Origin: Deltaproteobacteria bacterium
GTDB taxonomy: Bacteria; Desulfobacterota; Desulfobacteria; Desulfobacterales; B30-G6
Length of the DNA: 20,005 nt
Reading direction: 5' to 3'
NCBI GenBank assembly: GCA_003647375.1
Contig: QMMS01000050.1
Span: 1-20,005 of the forward strand
Numbering within the stretch: position 1 is the first letter of the stretch; each line of letters begins with the position of its first letter. Below are positions 1 through 8,220 of the stretch, one piece after another. The notes under the pieces were generated by a model. It saw only the letters and a program-made list of their open reading frames with translations, made no database searches and had not been told where the DNA came from. Made by a program: the position numbers and the translations under genes.

Positions 1-369
1 AACCCCAATGCTGAACGCTGCCTTTGGACAATACAAATAAGAAAACCTGCCAACCGGGGTTTCAAACTGCTTCTTTCTCTTTGTTGTCATGCTGATAATG
101 AGTTCAACACGTTCCGGTATCATGTTCCAGAATGCCAGGGCGGTTTGACCTGTGATATAAGAGGGTCCATAAATCAAATTAGCCAAGACAAACTTGCTGT
201 AAGGTTTATTATACTCCCTGCCCAAAACATAAAGACCCTTCTTAATCCTTATGATATCCTTATCCTTGATAAGACCTCTGATCTTGTCTCTTGGCTTCTT
301 GTAATCCCTTAAAGCGTGCAACAGCAAATTGTAATCGAATTCCGCAGGGAGTTGAATTAAATTCTTCAT
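1..369 (-). CDS. AbiEi-type antitoxin/transcriptional regulator, partial (C-terminus off the left edge)
   Basis: My own translation of the minus strand gives 123 residues from an ATG at 369-367 to the window edge, with no stop. It begins MKNLIQLPAEFDYNLLLHAL and contains a winged-helix-like stretch (residues about 19-50, with KPRDKIRGLIKDKDI and RIKKGLYVLG) followed by LANLIYGPSYITGQTALAFW and IPERVELI. This order (short winged helix, 'LIYGPSY', 'IPERV', 'TTKRKKQF.TPVGRFSY') is typical of AbiEi-family antitoxins of type IV toxin-antitoxin systems, which repress transcription and counter an AbiEii nucleotidyltransferase toxin. The toxin gene would be expected just downstream, beyond the left edge, so a complete pair cannot be confirmed. 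No strong ribosome binding site is visible before the ATG. Many solitary proteins of this family also occur, so a stand-alone regulator is possible. Confidence 0.75.
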   Translation of the reverse strand, partial: MKNLIQLPAEFDYNLLLHALRDYKKPRDKIRGLIKDKDIIRIKKGLYVLGREYNKPYSKFVLANLIYGPSYITGQTALAFWNMIPERVELIISMTTKRKKQFETPVGRFSYLYCPKAAFSIGV

Positions 370-881
370 ATACCAACCAATATGTCTAAAAATTTGGACT
401 TACTGGATTACCAATAGGTTTAAAACAAAAAATTGTCAAGAAGATTATAAATGCCAGCGCATAATTTTGGATGCCGGTAATACATTCTATAAATCTTCAG
501 TCAATTCCTACCAATATCAAAAGATAAAGCTCACTAAAAACAAGCAATTCCTTGAAAAGATATCATAAAGAAATCAATGTCGAAACCGCCGTCAATTATG
601 TTGTGACTTGGTATAACTTTTTGATTTTATTTAAAATAGATTTAAGCTTATTATCATAACTCGCAGGAACTCTTTGAAATTGTTCAAGTCTCTAGACTCG
701 CCATGAATCGCCCGGTTGCCATTCCTATTTGTAATCTTCTGTACAGAACAAATGCCGATCCAGATGGAAAGCCGAGGAAAATTGATAAAGCCGTAATTTC
801 ATAGCTCCATAAAGTAGTCTTGGATAAAGGAAGGCAGCATGGTAGAAGCATAAAACTATTTTTACAACATGTCTCGTAGAG
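370..881. other. Intergenic stretch with no convincing gene
   Basis: About 500 bases between the AbiEi-like gene and the end of the minus-strand operon. I find no open frame of useful length with a start codon and ribosome binding site. The only coding-like stretch is about 52 codons on the plus strand around 650-804, containing MNRPVAIPICNLLYRTNADP; its frame is closed by stops on both sides and I do not recognise it. It may be a remnant of a lost gene. The region is AT-rich and should hold the promoter of the AbiEi-like gene. No transposase, tRNA or direct repeat was recognised. Confidence 0.4.
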
Positions 882-900
882 AAAAAAAAGGCATTCGCCT
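882..900 (-). terminator. Small hairpin plus T-run after prpF
   Basis: Read on the minus strand, the stem AGGC, loop GAAT and stem GCCT (plus positions 900-889) run straight into eight T residues, 28 bases after the prpF stop codon. The four-base stem is short for an intrinsic terminator, but position and T-run fit the end of the minus-strand operon. A wider pairing of TCTCGT with ACGAGA (872-877 with 906-911) encloses it. Confidence 0.45.
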
Positions 901-928
901 ACGTAACGAGAAGTAGCATGAGGATGGA

Positions 929-2092
929 TTATGCACTTTTGAAAAAATATTTTTCAGGAACCAGAACATGGCCTTCCATTAATCGTCTCGCTGTGCGGAT
1001 AACGAAGGCTTCTGTATATTCGTAGGCGCTGTCTTGTCTGTTGATTTTAGCTCCGACCTCGATGATGCCGCCAGGATGGCCGATCCTAAGGATTTCTTTG
1101 TTGATAGCATCTGGGCTCAGCACTTCGCTGACGATAGTGCCTTCGATTAGAGCAGCGCCAACCGTGGCAATGGCCCCGCTGACGGCATAGGCTTTATGCA
1201 AGGTCCCCATAGTCATAATCCTTGCAACAAGGTCAATTCTTTTTTTGTTTACCGTTCGGCAACACAGATCTGAATAGGACTGTGCAGGTGCAACGAAAGC
1301 AACTTTCGGCACTGAGCGACTTCTTTGAGTTGCCTCGTCGACAGAAGCTGCAAATCCTAAACGAACGGCTGCAGCACTGCGGATAGCTTCCAGTTTGTTT
1401 CTGATAACATCACTATGATCCACTTCTTCTATTTCGATACCTGTCAGTCCGATCACTTTTGCAGAAATCAGAACCACTGGATTCGCTGCATCGATGATGG
1501 TCAAATCAACCGAGCCAAAACCCGCTATTTCAAGAGTGTCTTTACGGTTACCAGTCGGAAATAGCCGTCCCGTCAGCGATCCTCCTGGATTGAAAAATCG
1601 CAAGATAATTCTGGAACCGGCGCAGGGAACCCCATCAATAAAACATTCTCCATCCACATCGTGGCAACCCTGTTTAACCGGTACATCAGCGACAATCAGT
1701 TTATTGGTGTTCTTCTGGAGTATCCGCACCCTAGTGACAGGTTCATCAACTCTCACCATACCTTGGTCCACTGCGAATGGCCCCACGGCTGATGACATAT
1801 TGCCGCAATTTCCTTGATATTCGACAATAGGTTTGTCGATAGACACTTGGCCAAACTGATACACCACGTCATAAGAGGGATCCTTGCTTTTACTGATGAT
1901 GGCTACTTTGCTAGTAGTGGATACGGCCCCTCCAACGCCATCGATTTGTCGGCAATTGGGATCTGGGCTACCATAAGCCGCCAGAATAACTCGGTCACGG
2001 ATTTCAGGGTCCATGGGAAGATCATGTTCGTGGAAAAAAAGCCCCTTGCTGGTTCCACCCCGCATGTAAACAGTCGGTATTCTTTTTTGCAT
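929..2092 (-). CDS. prpF: PrpF-family isomerase (aconitate / 4-oxalomesaconate type)
   Basis: A 387-residue protein of the PrpF family, cytosolic isomerases of the diaminopimelate-epimerase fold. They move a double bond in substrates such as 2-methyl-trans-aconitate, trans-aconitate or 4-oxalomesaconate. Visible signatures are YMRGGTSKG at residues 9-17, the DGVGGAVSTTSKVAI region near 51-65, and the GNCGNMSSAVGPF motif at 94-106 with C96 in the expected active-site loop. Length is normal for the family. The start at 2092 has a GGAG eight bases upstream. It is the last gene of the minus-strand operon and follows tcuA and tcuB. An isomerase of aconitate-like compounds fits well beside a tricarballylate dehydrogenase, whose known product is cis-aconitate. 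The exact substrate is inferred from this context. PrpF and 4-oxalomesaconate tautomerase cannot be told apart by eye. Confidence 0.85.
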   Translation of the reverse strand: MQKRIPTVYMRGGTSKGLFFHEHDLPMDPEIRDRVILAAYGSPDPNCRQIDGVGGAVSTTSKVAIISKSKDPSYDVVYQFGQVSIDKPIVEYQGNCGNMSSAVGPFAVDQGMVRVDEPVTRVRILQKNTNKLIVADVPVKQGCHDVDGECFIDGVPCAGSRIILRFFNPGGSLTGRLFPTGNRKDTLEIAGFGSVDLTIIDAANPVVLISAKVIGLTGIEIEEVDHSDVIRNKLEAIRSAAAVRLGFAASVDEATQRSRSVPKVAFVAPAQSYSDLCCRTVNKKRIDLVARIMTMGTLHKAYAVSGAIATVGAALIEGTIVSEVLSPDAINKEILRIGHPGGIIEVGAKINRQDSAYEYTEAFVIRTARRLMEGHVLVPEKYFFKSA

Positions 2093-2165
2093 GCATCATT
2101 CTCCACATCTAAATGTTGATTCTCCGGCATGTTAGGTAAACGGTTCATCATCTGTCAAAATATAT

Positions 2166-3260
2166 TTATATTTTTTGTTCGATCGCATTTTTGAGGAGGG
2201 ACGCGTAACGATAAATTGCATGGATGAATTTGCCGTATGGCATCGTTATAAAGAAAGCGACAACAAAACCCAAATGCACCATCAGCAAGGTTCCCATCGC
2301 TGAGGTTTCCCGAAACATCATCAACAACAATCCCGTAAGGCTCGTAAGAAACAGCAAGGCTAAAAATGAAACATCCATACCCATCACATGTGATGAAGAG
2401 GGAATAGTATCCATCCGGAGTTTAAGATAGAATAGCCCGCTGGTTCCAATGAGCAGGGCTACGCCGCCTGTGGTTCCCAGAATAACTGGCCAGCTTAAAA
2501 ATGGATAGGGCGCGCTGTGATGAAAAAAATGCTCATAGATTGCCGCGACCGCTGTCGAAACAAAACAAAGCATCAACCCGTAAAACACAAAATGGTGTAG
2601 CCAACGTCTGGCCATGCTGAATTGTTCCCCTGGATAGTTACAACCATAGCCGCCACCAGTCAGGTATTTTAAACGCAAAGCATCCATGAGCGCTGTCCTG
2701 TTGGCCTGTAGATTGGCGATCTGCGCGAGTTTTCCCCCAGTCACATGCCAGAAGTTATATGCCATTATCAAAGAGCCTGTTATCATGAGACCTACCAATA
2801 TTAGGGCGAGTGGTACGATGGCTGCATAAGGAATCAGTGTGTAAAATGCTTTTTCTCCTAAATGAGTTGAGAATACTTTGGCCGGACCACTAAAAAGCAG
2901 TGTGAGCAAGGAGACGATTAGGACACTGATAATCGTAATCCATGAAACCACCAACCCGTTACTGCGGTATACACCTGCCATGGACCGAGGCCAGCAGAGT
3001 TTCTGATATGTTTCAAGTCTGAGTTCGGTAAAGGTTTTCGGGATATTTAGCGCAAATTCGTGTGGCGGTGCATATTGGCATGCGTAATAACAATCACGGC
3101 AGTTGTGACAAAGGTTTGCCAGGTAATTCAAATCCGCTTCGGCAAAAGTTCTTCTCAGTTCCATGGCTGGAAATACAGCACAGAATCCCTCACAGTATCG
3201 GCATGCATTACAGAAGGTCATCACACGTTCAGCTTCGGCTAAGGTGTTAATTTCTGGCAT
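2166..3260 (-). CDS. tcuB: TcuB-like membrane Fe-S protein (tricarballylate utilisation electron carrier)
   Basis: A 364-residue membrane protein of the TcuB/CitB family. In Salmonella TcuB takes electrons from the flavoprotein TcuA to the membrane. The N-terminus carries two clusters of four cysteines (C17, C20, C23, C27 and C51, C54, C57, C61), enough for two [4Fe-4S] centres. The rest has about six hydrophobic segments, for example ISVLIVSLLTLLF, IVPLALILVGLMITGSLIM, LMLCFVSTAVAAIY, VALLIGTSGLFYL, FLALLFLTSLTGLLLMMF and HLGFVVAFFITMPYGKF. I chose the ATG at 3260 (MPEINTLAEAERVM) because GGGAGG lies just upstream and the Fe-S domain starts soon after; an ATG 24 bases earlier lacks this support. 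It overlaps the end of tcuA by 14 bases, which suggests translational coupling. The acceptor is probably the quinone pool, by analogy. Confidence 0.88.
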   Translation of the reverse strand: MPEINTLAEAERVMTFCNACRYCEGFCAVFPAMELRRTFAEADLNYLANLCHNCRDCYYACQYAPPHEFALNIPKTFTELRLETYQKLCWPRSMAGVYRSNGLVVSWITIISVLIVSLLTLLFSGPAKVFSTHLGEKAFYTLIPYAAIVPLALILVGLMITGSLIMAYNFWHVTGGKLAQIANLQANRTALMDALRLKYLTGGGYGCNYPGEQFSMARRWLHHFVFYGLMLCFVSTAVAAIYEHFFHHSAPYPFLSWPVILGTTGGVALLIGTSGLFYLKLRMDTIPSSSHVMGMDVSFLALLFLTSLTGLLLMMFRETSAMGTLLMVHLGFVVAFFITMPYGKFIHAIYRYASLLKNAIEQKI

Positions 3261-4665
3261 ACTGTGCTGCCTCCCTTCCCGCAACCCTGCCGAAAACTGT
3301 TCCGATGGTCATCCCCAGACCGGCCAGATAACCTTGACCAAGGATATTCCCGGACATGATCTCACCGGCAACAAAAATATTGGGAGCAAGTGTACCATCT
3401 TCCATGACTATTTGAGCTTTTTCATTAATCGCAACCCCCATATAGGTGAATGTAATTCCCGGGCTCAGCGAGTATCCAAAAAATGGCGGTGAATCTATTG
3501 GCCGTGCCCAATGACTTTTTGGTGGTGTCAGGTTTTCAGTATAGCAGCTGTCCAATTCTAATGGATCAAATCTGCCGTGATGTATAGACGTATTAAAAGC
3601 GGAAACGGTTTTTTCCAGCACAGCAGGGATTATGTTCAACCTTTGGGCCAATTCCCTTATCGAATTTGCTTTAATGGGCTTAAAAACTGACGGCATGAAC
3701 AAACGTATCGATTTGGAATCAATTATGGAATAGGCTATCTGATCAGGTTGTTGAGCGATGAGCCTTCCCCAGATAGCATAACGTTTGGGCCAGAAATTTT
3801 CACCTTCATCGTAGAAACGCTTTGCATTTTTATTAACTACGATGCCAAAAGGGATACTATCCAGGCGCGTGACAATTCCGCCATCAAAAGCAGGAGCCCG
3901 AGCATCAACTGCTATGGCGTGGCACTGCCGTGGGTCGGCAACGGGTTTTGCCCCATTGTCAAGAAGGACTTGGAGCATTGTGCCCTTATCATAAGGGGTG
4001 CCTCGGATAATAAAATTGTCTGCGGCATCTCCCCAGTAAGTTTTAAGCCATTCAAGATTCGCCTGAAATCCACCGGAGGCTACTACAACACTTTTTGCTT
4101 GCAATCGGTGCGAAACATCCTTTGAAACAACCGTAGCTGAATAGAATTTGCCATGACGTATTTCCATTCCAAGAACTTCGGCATCGTATAATATTGTAAC
4201 TCCCAGTTTGTCGGCCATGGCGTAGTAGCTGTTTATCAAGGCTTTTCCACCACCCAGAAAAAAGGCGTTGGTTCTTGAGAGATGGAGGGTTCCGCGCATG
4301 GCAGGCTGAAACATACAGCCATGATTGCTCATCCATTCCCCGATATTTTTAGATTGGTGGATTGTAAACCGAGCAAGTGCCTCGTTGGTCTGACCATCTG
4401 TCACGCGCATCAGGTCTTCCATGAACTCATCTTCAAAATAGGGGCCGGTCAGGTAATTATTGGCGCTTTCGTGCATGTAACGCAGATTCCGTGTGTGGCG
4501 GCTGTTCCCACCTCGAAAATGTTTCGGGGCGCATTCCAGCAGTAGAACGATCGCACCGGCCTTCCGTGCGGTCATGGCAGCACACAGGGCTGCATTTCCG
4601 CCACCGATAACCAGGACGTCCCATTTACGATCAGAATTGAGTGTATCAATCAAAGCAATCCCCAT
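3247..4665 (-). CDS. tcuA: TcuA-like FAD-dependent tricarballylate dehydrogenase
   Basis: A 472-residue flavoprotein of the fumarate reductase/succinate dehydrogenase flavoprotein family. It has the N-terminal dinucleotide fold WDVLVIGGGNAALCAAM (residues 15-31, with an acidic residue at E44), then ECAPKHFRGGNSRHTRNLR, and a C-terminal FAD segment IFVAGEIMSGNILGQGYLAG. From memory it follows Salmonella TcuA closely, including 'ARTNAFF.GGGKAL.N.YY', here LSRTNAFFLGGGKALINSYY. TcuA oxidises tricarballylate to cis-aconitate and hands electrons to TcuB. The gene ends inside the tcuB start and begins 16 bases after the mttB stop. No strong Shine-Dalgarno is seen, so coupling to mttB translation is possible. 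What is unusual is the company: here the pair is cotranscribed with an amine methyltransferase and an aminotransferase. A related dicarboxylic or tricarboxylic substrate is therefore possible. Confidence 0.85.
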   Translation of the reverse strand: MGIALIDTLNSDRKWDVLVIGGGNAALCAAMTARKAGAIVLLLECAPKHFRGGNSRHTRNLRYMHESANNYLTGPYFEDEFMEDLMRVTDGQTNEALARFTIHQSKNIGEWMSNHGCMFQPAMRGTLHLSRTNAFFLGGGKALINSYYAMADKLGVTILYDAEVLGMEIRHGKFYSATVVSKDVSHRLQAKSVVVASGGFQANLEWLKTYWGDAADNFIIRGTPYDKGTMLQVLLDNGAKPVADPRQCHAIAVDARAPAFDGGIVTRLDSIPFGIVVNKNAKRFYDEGENFWPKRYAIWGRLIAQQPDQIAYSIIDSKSIRLFMPSVFKPIKANSIRELAQRLNIIPAVLEKTVSAFNTSIHHGRFDPLELDSCYTENLTPPKSHWARPIDSPPFFGYSLSPGITFTYMGVAINEKAQIVMEDGTLAPNIFVAGEIMSGNILGQGYLAGLGMTIGTVFGRVAGREAAQYARN

Positions 4666-4681
4666 ACATCTATGACTTTCA

Positions 4682-6199
4682 TCATGGCACGATATAATTT
4701 CTCGTCAAATTAAAGGGAACCATGTCACTTTCTATGCCTTCAGCCCTCTCAGCCTCTTTCCTGAGTTTGCGGATATCTTCTGCTACAGACGGGCTGATTG
4801 GTTCGGGTTTATGATTTTGGAAAATATCCAATAATTTTTCTTTGGCGGTATCTTCGGCATTTACTTTTCCGGTACTTTCCCAACGACTGCGGTTATTGCG
4901 TTCAAATGTGTCCGGGTTCGAGGGCATGCTGCGCATGTATTCTAAGGTCATTGGGCTCATCATGAAGTTGCCGGTGTGACCAGCTTCTTTGATCTCATCC
5001 AGGGCCATGAATTTTTCAGTTACAGAAACCCCCTTAACCGCAAACTTGACCATGCGGGCAATGTCATTGTCCAAAACAGCCTGAAGGAAATCAAAGGTAA
5101 TTCCGCTCTCTAACATACCCAAACCAAAAATTGCGCTGGCACCTGCCATTGCGGTCAGTGTGGCTGTTAGTGTTTTTTCATGAGCGGCCTGAGTTCCTGG
5201 AATTTTTGCATCCGTCTACCCACCGGCAGACCAGGTGGGCACACTGTATCGCCGGCCCATAATTGAACTGAATGCGGTTAGCATTCCATTCTCCGGGGTA
5301 CCCACCGAAGCATCGCCTGAACACATTTCCATGATACCACTGGCGTTGCCATACACCATTGGCGCTCCTTTTTGGGCTCCTTGGTGTAAAACGAGTCCTG
5401 CGAGAAATTCGGTGTTTTGTACGATAAAAGTTCCAGCTAACGAAATTGGTCCCGAAGCGCCGGCCAAAACCATGCTGGTCCAACGAACCGGCATTTTCCA
5501 CCGGGCTGCTGTCATGATAATATCACACCCGTGATTGACCATACGCAGGGGGCTCACCAGGCATCCGGCGACCAGTACCATTGGATTTTTTTGTAAATTT
5601 TCTTTGCCGCCCATCACCAGGGAGGCCATTTCATACATAACCTCCAGATGTCTGCCATTGTCCGGCCCAATAGATAAAGGTTTGGTTGTATGGCTCAACA
5701 TCGCTTCAAAATTATGCAGCGAGCCGAATCTTTGGTCGGCGTCCAGGGAGTTGACTGCCCGATTAACAATGCCATATTCGGACAAGGCATCCTGTAATAA
5801 GGTCGCCGCTGAAAGGTCCCTTTTTGTGGCGTTTCGATATTCCCCGGTATTGGGATCATTCAACCGCAGGCCCCCGCCAAAGCTGGCAAAAACCATTCCG
5901 CCACCTTTCATTTCCACATTGTTTTCAGGGTTTCGGCCCGCTAATCTGAATTGGGCGGGCGCGGATTCAATTGCCTTTTCGACAACATCCCTGGGAATCT
6001 TGACCACTTGGGTAGATTTATCGATTTCGCAACCCAGACCGTCAAAAATCTCAAGCGCTTCGGGGTGCTCGACAAATATACCGTTGTTGGCCAGGATATC
6101 TGTGCAGGCTTCGTGGATTTCGTCCAGTTGGTTGTCATTAAACCCATAAAGATTAAAACCTCCTGTTAAAAAATCCGCTAACTTCCGAATTTTTCCCAT
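4682..6199 (-). CDS. mttB: Trimethylamine:corrinoid methyltransferase MttB with in-frame amber (pyrrolysine) codon
   Basis: Two adjacent open frames are one gene split by a single TAG at 5216-5218. The downstream half stays in frame, and the joined protein is 505 residues, close to the usual MttB length of about 495. The upstream half ends in SVPTWSAGG and continues after TAG as TDAKIPGTQAAHEKTLTATL and then MAGASAIFGLGMLESGITFD. This is the known context of pyrrolysine in archaeal and bacterial MttB (the residue is near 334 in Methanosarcina, 328 here). MttB transfers a methyl group from trimethylamine to Co(I) of a cognate corrinoid protein. I chose the ATG at 6199 (MGKIRKLADFL) because a GAGGAG lies about eight bases upstream; an ATG at 6244 would add residues unlike the family. 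The gene sits 47 bases after the aminotransferase and 16 before tcuA. Its corrinoid partner is not adjacent; the only candidate here is the protein at 15282-15932. A TAG-inactivated pseudogene is the less likely alternative. Confidence 0.9.
5216..5218 (-). other. Amber codon read as pyrrolysine (recoding site)
   Basis: Read on the minus strand the codons are GCC GGT GGG TAG ACG GAT GCA, giving A-G-G-O-T-D-A. The frame upstream and downstream is the same (5149 and 5218 differ by 69 bases), and the protein on both sides is conserved MttB. Decoding needs tRNA-Pyl and PylS elsewhere in the genome; neither is in this window. Confidence 0.88.
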
Positions 6200-6246
6200 A
6201 GATTGTCTCCTCTCGTCATTTGACCTCTCCTTTTGAAAACCCAATT

Positions 6247-7116
6247 TTATAAAATCGGGGTGCCGTTGTTGGCGATATATTTTTTAAATGAAGCTTCTAA
6301 TTTTTCGGTAATCGGCCCGACTTCTATTGGGCCGATTTTCCGGCCATTTATTTCCAGGATAGGTGTTACTTCGGAAGCTGTCCCGGTACCAAAAGCCTCA
6401 TCAGCCGTCAACAACTCCGACAGGGTGACATCCCGTTCAACAACCGGGATATTTGTGTCTCGCAACAAATTGATAATGACCTTGCGTGTAATGCCATTGA
6501 GAACGCTACTGTTTAGCGACGGTGTAATTGCACAACCGTTTTTAATTAAAAAGAGATTCCAGCCACACCCTTCTGACACAAAACCTCGCGAGTCCAGTAA
6601 TATGGCATCATCTACGCCACTGTTTTGCGCTTCGATTTTAGCGAGAATAATATTGACATACTGGGTCAATTTGCTTTCGGGCGGCAATACAGTTGATGAT
6701 GGCCGGCGATAGCAAGAAACAATTGCTCTGATCGCTTTACTTTTTTTAACCATCGGGGTTGGAGTAACATAGACAACTACAGTTGAATTTGGACAGGTAT
6801 CCGGATTGCAGCCCAGTTTTCCAATGCCCCTGGTTACCTGGGGTCTTATATAGCAATCCATAAACCCGGACCTTCTTATTGTTTCAATCACTATTTCTTT
6901 AAACTCTTCGATAGTGTAAGGAATTTCGAGGGCAATGATTTTCGCGGAATCATAAAGGCGATTCATGTGGTCATCGAAATGGAATATTTTACCGTTGTTG
7001 AGCCGAAACGCTTCAAATATTCCATCACCATATAAAAATCCGTGGTCCAGTATCGATATCTGCGCCTCATTTTCTTTTACATACTTGCCATTGATAAAGA
7101 AAGTTGAATCACCCAT
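6247..7116 (-). CDS. Fold-type IV PLP aminotransferase (branched-chain / D-amino-acid transaminase-like)
   Basis: A 289-residue protein of the IlvE/Dat family. Visible signatures are ISILDHGFLYGDGIFEAFR near residues 20-38, PESKLTQYVNIILAKIEA with the likely PLP lysine K149, DSRGFVSEGCGWNLF with the conserved glutamate E182, LNGITRKVII, and the phosphate-binding FGTGTASEVTPI near the C-terminus. Such enzymes move the amino group between an alpha-amino acid and 2-oxoglutarate or another oxo acid in the cytosol. The start at 7116 has an AAAGGA about eight bases upstream. It is the first gene of the minus-strand operon and so is probably transcribed from the divergent control region beside the GntR-like gene. 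In this setting it may transaminate the amino acid left after demethylation, or provide an oxo acid for the ThDP enzyme. Branched-chain, D-amino-acid and amine substrates cannot be separated by eye. Confidence 0.85.
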   Translation of the reverse strand: MGDSTFFINGKYVKENEAQISILDHGFLYGDGIFEAFRLNNGKIFHFDDHMNRLYDSAKIIALEIPYTIEEFKEIVIETIRRSGFMDCYIRPQVTRGIGKLGCNPDTCPNSTVVVYVTPTPMVKKSKAIRAIVSCYRRPSSTVLPPESKLTQYVNIILAKIEAQNSGVDDAILLDSRGFVSEGCGWNLFLIKNGCAITPSLNSSVLNGITRKVIINLLRDTNIPVVERDVTLSELLTADEAFGTGTASEVTPILEINGRKIGPIEVGPITEKLEASFKKYIANNGTPIL

Positions 7117-7231
7117 AATCTTTTTGTCCTTTCTTTTCCTATTTTATATGTGGTCTTAGAAAATTAATTATATCAATCGCCAGCCAAACAGCTTAAATAC
7201 CAGTATTTAGGGAAATATTATCAAGAAAGAC

Positions 7232-7258
7232 TTGACAAGTGAATTTTCATATTATAAA
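7232..7258 (+). promoter_or_regulatory. Candidate sigma-70-type promoter for the GntR-like gene
   Basis: A perfect TTGACA (7232-7237) is followed after 15 bases by TATAAA (7253-7258). The spacing is one or two bases short of ideal and the region is very AT-rich, so chance matches are likely. It lies about 145 bases before the regulator and could overlap control of the divergent operon. Confidence 0.3.
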
Positions 7259-7259
7259 A

Positions 7260-7286
7260 AATATTATAAAATATCAAATAAAATAA
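7260..7286. promoter_or_regulatory. Shared AT-rich element, copy 1 (possible operator)
   Basis: This 27-base stretch begins AATATTATAAAATAT and continues, after two different bases, as AATAAAATAA. It matches 25 of 27 positions at 8228-8254, before the QueG-like gene. It contains the inverted repeat ATATT-ATAA-AATAT (14 bases). Its place between the divergent operon and the regulator gene suggests an operator for the GntR-like protein, but AT-rich sequence can match by chance. Confidence 0.4.
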
Positions 7287-7403
7287 TCAATCAGAATATT
7301 TGATAGTTAATTGTATATTTTGAGTTACCCATTCTATAAATGAAATCATAAGGCGGCACTATCAAAGAAGACCCGACAGCTTTATCAGAAAGACATAAAA
7401 AAC

Positions 7404-8083
7404 ATGAAAAAAAAAATAATGACAAACGTCTTGAAGCTTACAGCAAGATCAAGGAATACATATTAAATTATCGTGTCCAACCGGGTCAACGGCTGGAACA
7501 TGATTTCCTTTCCAGTGGGATCGGGGTGAGTAATACACCCATTCGAGAAGCCCTTAACCGGCTATCAGAGGAGGGTTATGTATATCAGATCAAAAATCGC
7601 GGATATTTTGTAAGTGAACTTAGCCACAATGAAGTTGCGGAGATTTATGAAATTCGAGAAGCCCTGGAAGTTTTTGCCATGCGGAAAATCATACGCCAGG
7701 GTACCAAAATAAAGACTTCCGATAAGAAGCAAATAAAAAAGATGATAGACCTTTACAGCAAATACGTTCTTGAAGGAAACATGAAGGACCGTTTACCCCT
7801 CGACCAAAAACTGCATTTGTATCTGGCATGTCTTTCCGGTAACGCGACGCTTTGTAATATGCTTAGCAACGTTTTTGATCGCTTGAACTATAAACGTAAG
7901 GTTGTCGGTCTTCATCCTCAAAGAGGTGTGGACGCCAGCAAAGAGCACCAGGATATTTATCATAATTTGATCAATTCAGAACCAGATGACCTGATCAATT
8001 CAATCCAAAACCATTTAAAAAAGGGCAAAGAAAAACTTCTGGAAATGCTAAAGGAGCGAGATGATTACCTCAAAGCCCGATGA
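7404..8083 (+). CDS. GntR-family regulator with FCD (FadR C-terminal) domain; 5' end frameshifted or start unclear
   Basis: The frame reads EAYSKIKEYILNYRVQPGQR, LEHDFLSSGIGVSNTPIREA and LNRLSEEGYVYQIKNRGYFV, a complete GntR winged helix. An FCD ligand-binding domain follows, with EIYEIREALEVFA, DQKLHLYLACLSGN, SKEHQDIYHNLIN and a final helix with NHLKKGKEKL. The frame is open from 7352 but has no ATG, GTG or TTG before the GTG at 7526, which would delete most of the helix-turn-helix. An ATG at 7404 lies just before a run of ten A (7407-7416) in another frame; one more A would give MKKKNNDKRLEAYSKIK in frame. Alternatively, an in-frame ATG at 7340 is cut off by a TAA at 7349. Either a homopolymer sequencing error, transcriptional slippage or a real mutation explains this. 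By position it probably controls the divergent operon and perhaps the plus-strand cluster. The effector is unknown. Confidence 0.75.
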
Positions 8084-8100
8084 AAGTACAATAGTTTCAT

Positions 8101-8122
8101 AGAAAAGACGGTATCTTTTCTT
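8101..8122 (+). terminator. Hairpin after the GntR-like gene
   Basis: AGAAAAGA (8101-8108) pairs perfectly with TCTTTTCT (8114-8121) around a five-base loop, 17 bases after the regulator stop codon. The stem is AT-rich and only a short T-rich stretch follows, so it is a modest terminator candidate. Confidence 0.4.
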
Positions 8123-8220
8123 AAGGGCGTTATAATTTCGCGGCAACTGACCAGTAACTCATATTAACATCAATTAACATTTAACTGACTGGCATGAGCA
8201 GCAAGTATCTATCAATATTA

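Noticed and set aside
1494..2119. Plus-strand open frames opposite prpF
   Set aside because: They are antisense shadows of a well-conserved gene and lack ribosome binding sites and recognisable motifs.
5150..5215. Reading mttB as two separate genes or as a pseudogene
   Set aside because: Frame and conserved sequence continue across a single TAG at the known pyrrolysine position, and the joined length fits the family.
6200..6244. ATG at 6244 as the mttB start
   Set aside because: The added 15 residues do not resemble the family, and the ATG at 6199 has a good ribosome binding site.
7201..7320. Repeated TATTATAAAA stretches as a CRISPR or iteron array
   Set aside because: There is no regular spacing or unique spacers; only one 27-base match to another site stands out.
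7526..7528. GTG at 7526 as the start of the GntR-like protein
   Set aside because: It would remove most of the helix-turn-helix, which is clearly encoded upstream in the same frame.
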